NCBI GenBank assembly: GCA_022447225.1
Contig: JAKVAZ010000006.1
Span: 733,559-797,558 of the forward strand
Direction of reading: 5' to 3'
Source of the DNA: Fuerstiella sp.
GTDB taxonomy: Bacteria; Planctomycetota; Planctomycetia; Planctomycetales; Planctomycetaceae
DNA length: 64,000 bases
This document shows, piece after piece, positions 60,480-64,000 of the stretch. Numbering within the stretch: position 1 is the first letter of the stretch; every line of letters begins with the position of its first letter. The position numbers were made by a program, and so were the translations under genes. The notes under the pieces are model-generated. The model saw only the letters and a list, made by a program, of their open reading frames with translations, did no database searches and had not been told where the DNA came from.

Positions 60480-62294
60480 TCAGCGATCCCACGGAAAGGC
60501 GGAGTTGGGCGGGTTGGTAAATCGCTTCATTCGAATGATGAGCCTGCCGCCGGCCCCGGGAGCCAGTCGCACCGTAAAGTGTGTGTCGTCCACAGCCTGA
60601 ATTCTGCCGTTACAGGTAACGTCCAGACACTGATGTTCGGCGTAGCCACCGGCCTGAACAATAAATGTGCGTGATTCCGTTGGATTCACATTAACAAATG
60701 TCACCACTGTTTCTGTGTCCGTCAGTGACTCAACCAGAGCAGCAACGTCATCCGGTACCCCTGCACGACGTCGTTGCAGATCAAAATAACGAAGCCGAGC
60801 TTTCAGGACCCTTCCGATCCCGCCAGGAGTCGGACCACCGAGCATCAGGTTGACCAATGTCCCGATACGTGCCGGATTATAGCCCATCGGATCATCAGAG
60901 AGACGCGTGTCGGGTGTTGTCGTGTCATTGCGGGAGCCTTCCACACGCGTACGAATCTCACTGAGATCATTCTGCAACTGTCGTTCCGGAAACCCGGGGT
61001 CGTTGCCTTCCAGATATCCGTACCAGCCACTGCCGATGTCCATGCGTCTGAGGTCGTCCCGGTTCATTGACATGTAGTACACGGTGCCGGCACCGGCGTT
61101 GTATCTGCCCGGACTGAAGTTGTACCAGCCGTCATCTCCATACGCCGACGGATACATCATTTTGCCATCGATTCTTTTTCCGTTCGCATTGATGCCGTCG
61201 AGCGTTCCGCGCCAGGCGTCGAGATATTTTTCATCACCCGTCAGCATATACGCGTTCACGAATCCCTGGAGTCCGATAGCCACAGTGTTCCGATTTGCAT
61301 AGGTACCCGGGCTCTGCGGGACCTCAACGCGAAATCCCCAGCCATACACTCCTCCATACCATTTGCCGCCGGCCGCACTGCCGATCACTCCGTCGAGTCC
61401 GATGTTGCTGGGAATGATTCCGCCGTTCTCCTCACAACGTGCGACCCAGGCATCCACATACTCCAGAATCCAATTTTTGTATTTTTCATCGCCCGTCAGC
61501 ATATACGCGTTCACGGCCAGTGAAGTTGCGGCCATGTTTTGAGGATGATCACCAATGATGTCGTTGTAGTCCTTGAAGTGCGCCACCATCTGCTCATAGT
61601 TTTCCTCACCGTGAAGCGGCTTGAAGCGGTTTCTGATCTCGATGGGATCCCCAGCCCAGTCCAGTCCGGTGGCTTTGCGAAGCAGTGGCCCGCGACTGCC
61701 GTTAAACATGCTGCGAATGATCCTGTGTTCGGAATCGTAGTTCGGTGCCTGTGGATCTTCATTCATGTAGAACCCGGCATATCGTTTGATGCGCATTTGG
61801 TTCTGGATGTTGTAAGGGTCTGACAACGGCATCACATTGAACACCGCGAGACCTTCACCGTTATGCAGCCAGTCCATCGTCACCGGAAATTCTTTGTAAT
61901 ACATTCCGTCACGAGCGAACGGTACGTCCACTGTTTTTGCTTCGGTGTACTGCCGAAGATGCCCCTCCCACATGGAATTGCACATCTCAATAATGGAGTC
62001 GTCCCCCCCAAGCGCATGCAGAATAGGCCAGCCGTTCAGATTTTCCGGTGCGTCATCCGGTCCATCGTCTCCTCCCCAGCGTTCCACACAGAGCAAATAA
62101 CCGCGTGAATCGAAGTAACGATCGTAAAATTCCTGACATGCCGGTGTGTGAGCTTCGATCAGCTGCCGTTCCAGAAGTGCCCAGTAGGGAGGCGCCATCG
62201 GACCTTCCACAACGACCTGAACGTCTGCGACAGCGGGAGCCACAAGAACCAAAAACGATAATCCTGCAAGTGCTCGTATTCGTTGAGACTTCAA
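60480..62294 (-). CDS. Secreted protein of unknown function, paralogue B
   Basis: 604 residues, paralogue of the gene at 11859-13811. Shared motifs in the same order: WALLER, RGYLL, WPILHALGG, YAGFYMNEDP, GSRGP, GDHPQN, AVNAYML (with TGDEKY), IPSN, TTPDTRL, LVNLMLGG, VNVN and RLAPGAGGRLII. A signal peptide (LAGLSFLVLVAPAVA) is present. Its start is TTG at 62294 with AGGA 7 bases upstream. It is about 46 residues shorter than paralogue A, largely in the middle. The fold is inferred as an (alpha/alpha) toroid plus beta-sandwich, as in many polysaccharide-degrading enzymes; the activity is unknown. Confidence 0.83.
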   Translation of the reverse strand: MKSQRIRALAGLSFLVLVAPAVADVQVVVEGPMAPPYWALLERQLIEAHTPACQEFYDRYFDSRGYLLCVERWGGDDGPDDAPENLNGWPILHALGGDDSIIEMCNSMWEGHLRQYTEAKTVDVPFARDGMYYKEFPVTMDWLHNGEGLAVFNVMPLSDPYNIQNQMRIKRYAGFYMNEDPQAPNYDSEHRIIRSMFNGSRGPLLRKATGLDWAGDPIEIRNRFKPLHGEENYEQMVAHFKDYNDIIGDHPQNMAATSLAVNAYMLTGDEKYKNWILEYVDAWVARCEENGGIIPSNIGLDGVIGSAAGGKWYGGVYGWGFRVEVPQSPGTYANRNTVAIGLQGFVNAYMLTGDEKYLDAWRGTLDGINANGKRIDGKMMYPSAYGDDGWYNFSPGRYNAGAGTVYYMSMNRDDLRRMDIGSGWYGYLEGNDPGFPERQLQNDLSEIRTRVEGSRNDTTTPDTRLSDDPMGYNPARIGTLVNLMLGGPTPGGIGRVLKARLRYFDLQRRRAGVPDDVAALVESLTDTETVVTFVNVNPTESRTFIVQAGGYAEHQCLDVTCNGRIQAVDDTHFTVRLAPGAGGRLIIRMKRFTNPPNSAFPWDR

Positions 62295-62427
62295 TGCTCG
62301 TTCCTCTCGTTAATGGACTGTTGTATGACAGCCATTCTGGTGAAAACCACACGCCTGTGCCAGCATGAGTCGGATTGAGAATGATCCGGCAATGCTGCTC
62401 CTGCAACTTGAGTCTGAGCATAACTGT

Positions 62428-62452
62428 CCTCATCCCTCATCCCTCATCCCTC
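62428..62452. repeat. Heptanucleotide repeat at the 3' end of an MFS gene
   Basis: Three full copies of CCTCATC plus a partial fourth. The stop codon of the MFS transporter (TGA at 62430-62432, minus strand) lies inside the array. A seven-base unit is not a multiple of three, so gain or loss of a copy would change the C-terminal tail. Confidence 0.9.
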
Positions 62453-63650
62453 CTGCTGCGGATACGAGCGGTCGTCCGCGGAGAAACAGAGCCAGCGGCA
62501 AGGTCAGTGCGGGCATCAGGCACACCAACGCCAGTGACAATTCAAGACTCCATGATTGTGACAGTCCGCCGACAATCACCGGTCCCGCAGATCCCGCCCC
62601 CCAGCCAAATCCCATGACGATGCTGGAGATCGTACTGGCATTCTCGGGCGACAATTCCTGCCCCATGACGATGTGCATGGTATTTGTGGACAGGATAAAA
62701 AATCCCGCCAGACTGAGAAGAGCCAGAGAGGCAGGCAGCGAAACGTCGTCTGCATATAAAAACAGCAGAGAAACGGGGACTCCTCCTACAACCGAAATCA
62801 CCTGCAGCAGACGACGATCACAGCGTCCGGCCAGCATCCCCCATACCAACATGCCCAGTGCTCCGGCACCGCTAAAGCACATGGCTGAAAGACCGGCCGC
62901 CGTGGTCGGATGGCCCCGCTCAAGCATGATCGAGGGCACAAAGGATGTCAGTGAAATCTGTACGGCCGAGCGGACAACCACGAAAACATAGATCGGCATC
63001 AGTGCGGGACCGTGGGCTGTCAAAAACGTCTGCACCCTCTGTCTGATATCTCCGGACACGGACGGGACCGACACAACCGAGTCGGGCAAAACCCACAGCA
63101 GTGGCAGTACCAGTAACCCCGGCAGCATCAGCCACCATGTGCTTTCCAGGCCATACTGTTCGGCAAACAGGACGTACAGCACGGGACCCAACGCGAATCC
63201 GGTAGTCCCCGTTGTAATGAAGACAGAAACTCCCCATGTGGGACTGTGCGGCAGTGATTTCGCCGCCAGTACCGCACCTGCCGGGTGAAAAGCAGCAACA
63301 CCAAGACCGCCCACGACAAGAACCAGGGCAAGGAGCATCGGTCGTTCAATGAGTAACCCGGCAACGGACAACGCAATTGCGGATGTCATCAATCCCAGGC
63401 CGACAAATCGTCGTGATCCCAGACGATCTGAAAGATACCCGAATGCAAGCTGACTAAACGAAGTTGACGCCGAGTAGAGCATCGCAAGGATGCCGATGCG
63501 GGCCGGGTCCAGCCGCGCCAGTGCCACCAATGGTCCAAAAACCGACGCGTAAGAGTCCACGAAGTAGTGCAACAGGCTAATCACGCCAAGCGAATTTAGA
63601 TTCACCGAACGTTGACTTCCTTCAGCAGATTTGACAACGGATTTTTTCAC
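62430..63650 (-). CDS. MFS transporter, Fsr (fosmidomycin-resistance) like
   Basis: 406 residues with about 12 hydrophobic segments. HYFVDSYASVFGPLVALARLD near helix 1 and FGYLSDRLGSRRF after helix 2 follow the Fsr-type MFS pattern. Glycine-rich segments (VVGGLGVAAFHPAG) are typical of MFS helices. GTG start with only a weak AAGAAA upstream. The substrate is unknown. It lies beside an incomplete amidohydrolase gene at the window edge. Confidence 0.85.
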   Translation of the reverse strand: MKKSVVKSAEGSQRSVNLNSLGVISLLHYFVDSYASVFGPLVALARLDPARIGILAMLYSASTSFSQLAFGYLSDRLGSRRFVGLGLMTSAIALSVAGLLIERPMLLALVLVVGGLGVAAFHPAGAVLAAKSLPHSPTWGVSVFITTGTTGFALGPVLYVLFAEQYGLESTWWLMLPGLLVLPLLWVLPDSVVSVPSVSGDIRQRVQTFLTAHGPALMPIYVFVVVRSAVQISLTSFVPSIMLERGHPTTAAGLSAMCFSGAGALGMLVWGMLAGRCDRRLLQVISVVGGVPVSLLFLYADDVSLPASLALLSLAGFFILSTNTMHIVMGQELSPENASTISSIVMGFGWGAGSAGPVIVGGLSQSWSLELSLALVCLMPALTLPLALFLRGRPLVSAAGGMRDEG

Positions 63651-63688
63651 AGGAGTTTCTTACACGAAATCCACATTTCTTACAGCCA

Positions 63689-64000
63689 TCATATTTCGAT
63701 TCCAGGAATTGCCAGACTGTCACGATGGATCAGATCTTCGATCTCATTTACATCCTGACCCGCCAGGGCCGTCCCCGCAAGCAGAGCGTTCAGGATGCGC
63801 AGGCCGTCGACTGACGCATCGACTGTCGTAAATGGATAGTCGCTTCCAAACAAAATTTGTTCCAGACACCATATTGCTGCACCAGCATCAGGCTGTGGTA
63901 AAGCTGAAAAGGACGAGAGTGCAGAGCACTGATGTCAGTGAAGACATTCGGGTGTTACGGATTATAGCCACACATTCGTGTTCATACGGATGGCCAAGAT
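63689..64000 (-). pseudogene. Amidohydrolase-family (metal-dependent hydrolase) gene, edge-truncated and frame-broken
   Basis: Only the C-terminal part is in the window and it reads in three frames. LGHPYEHECVAIIR reaches the edge (63998-63957); after one lost base (63955-63956) the text continues as HPNVFTDISALHSRPFQLYH and QQYGVWN to 63859; after another lost base (63857-63858, in an A/T run) it reads ILFGSDYPFTTVDAS through RDSLAIPGIEI to the stop. These blocks are recognisable amidohydrolase-2 C-terminal sequence (GSDYPF, catalytic Asp). Either a decaying gene or two assembly errors near a contig end. Confidence 0.7.

Overview
The window reads as a chromosomal segment of a planctomycete (phylum Planctomycetota), inferred from gene content rather than from any marker tree. 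The signs are three Tat-exported DUF1501 proteins, a formylglycine-type sulfatase, secreted PQQ-like beta-propellers, an OprO/OprP-type porin, a BBP7-type outer-membrane protein, and many exported proteins of no known function. Base composition is moderate and even, start codons include GTG and TTG, and I see no prophage, insertion sequence, CRISPR array, rRNA or tRNA.

Layout. 1-10 kb: a membrane protein, an S9 peptidase, a degenerate staphylococcal-nuclease-like secreted protein, a shikimate-dehydrogenase-like gene, a sulfatase and a LarA-type isomerase. 10-20 kb: exported and envelope genes (DUF1501, an uncharacterised 650-residue secreted protein, a PQQ-like propeller, a decayed FG-GAP gene, a Cys-rich secreted protein, a porin, an FKBP isomerase). 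20-32 kb: katG, an MFS transporter, an LRR-sialidase fusion, a secreted unknown, a Tat-exported propeller enzyme, an M19 dipeptidase and a second DUF1501. 32-50 kb: housekeeping metabolism (valS, citramalate synthase, an MBL hydrolase, an ABC-F ATPase, ppdK, an M24 peptidase, accB-accC, a PPi-type phosphofructokinase, recQ). 50-64 kb: a LysM protein, BBP7 protein, third DUF1501, second PQQ-like propeller, ABC exporter, AraD1-type FAH protein, a paralogue of the 650-residue secreted protein, an Fsr-like MFS transporter, and the 3' end of an amidohydrolase.

How the genes fit together. PPDK and the PPi-type phosphofructokinase suggest pyrophosphate-linked glycolysis. CimA and ValRS lie together in the branched-chain amino acid area, separated by a foldable leader. 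AccB and AccC form the biotin half of acetyl-CoA carboxylase, with two dyad-symmetric sites upstream. The accessory genes look like glycan and sugar-acid scavenging (sulfatase, sialidase, GH-like propeller, AraD1, two paralogous secreted proteins).

The most distinctive observations are the paralogous pair of secreted proteins (11.9-13.8 kb and 60.5-62.3 kb), the LRR-sialidase fusion, a 4 x 18 bp tandem repeat in a promoter region, the dyads upstream of accB, a branched RNA-like element before valS, and four decayed genes (FG-GAP, WD40, DUF2071, amidohydrolase). The frame lesions I located in three of these look like single-base losses, while neighbouring genes are intact.
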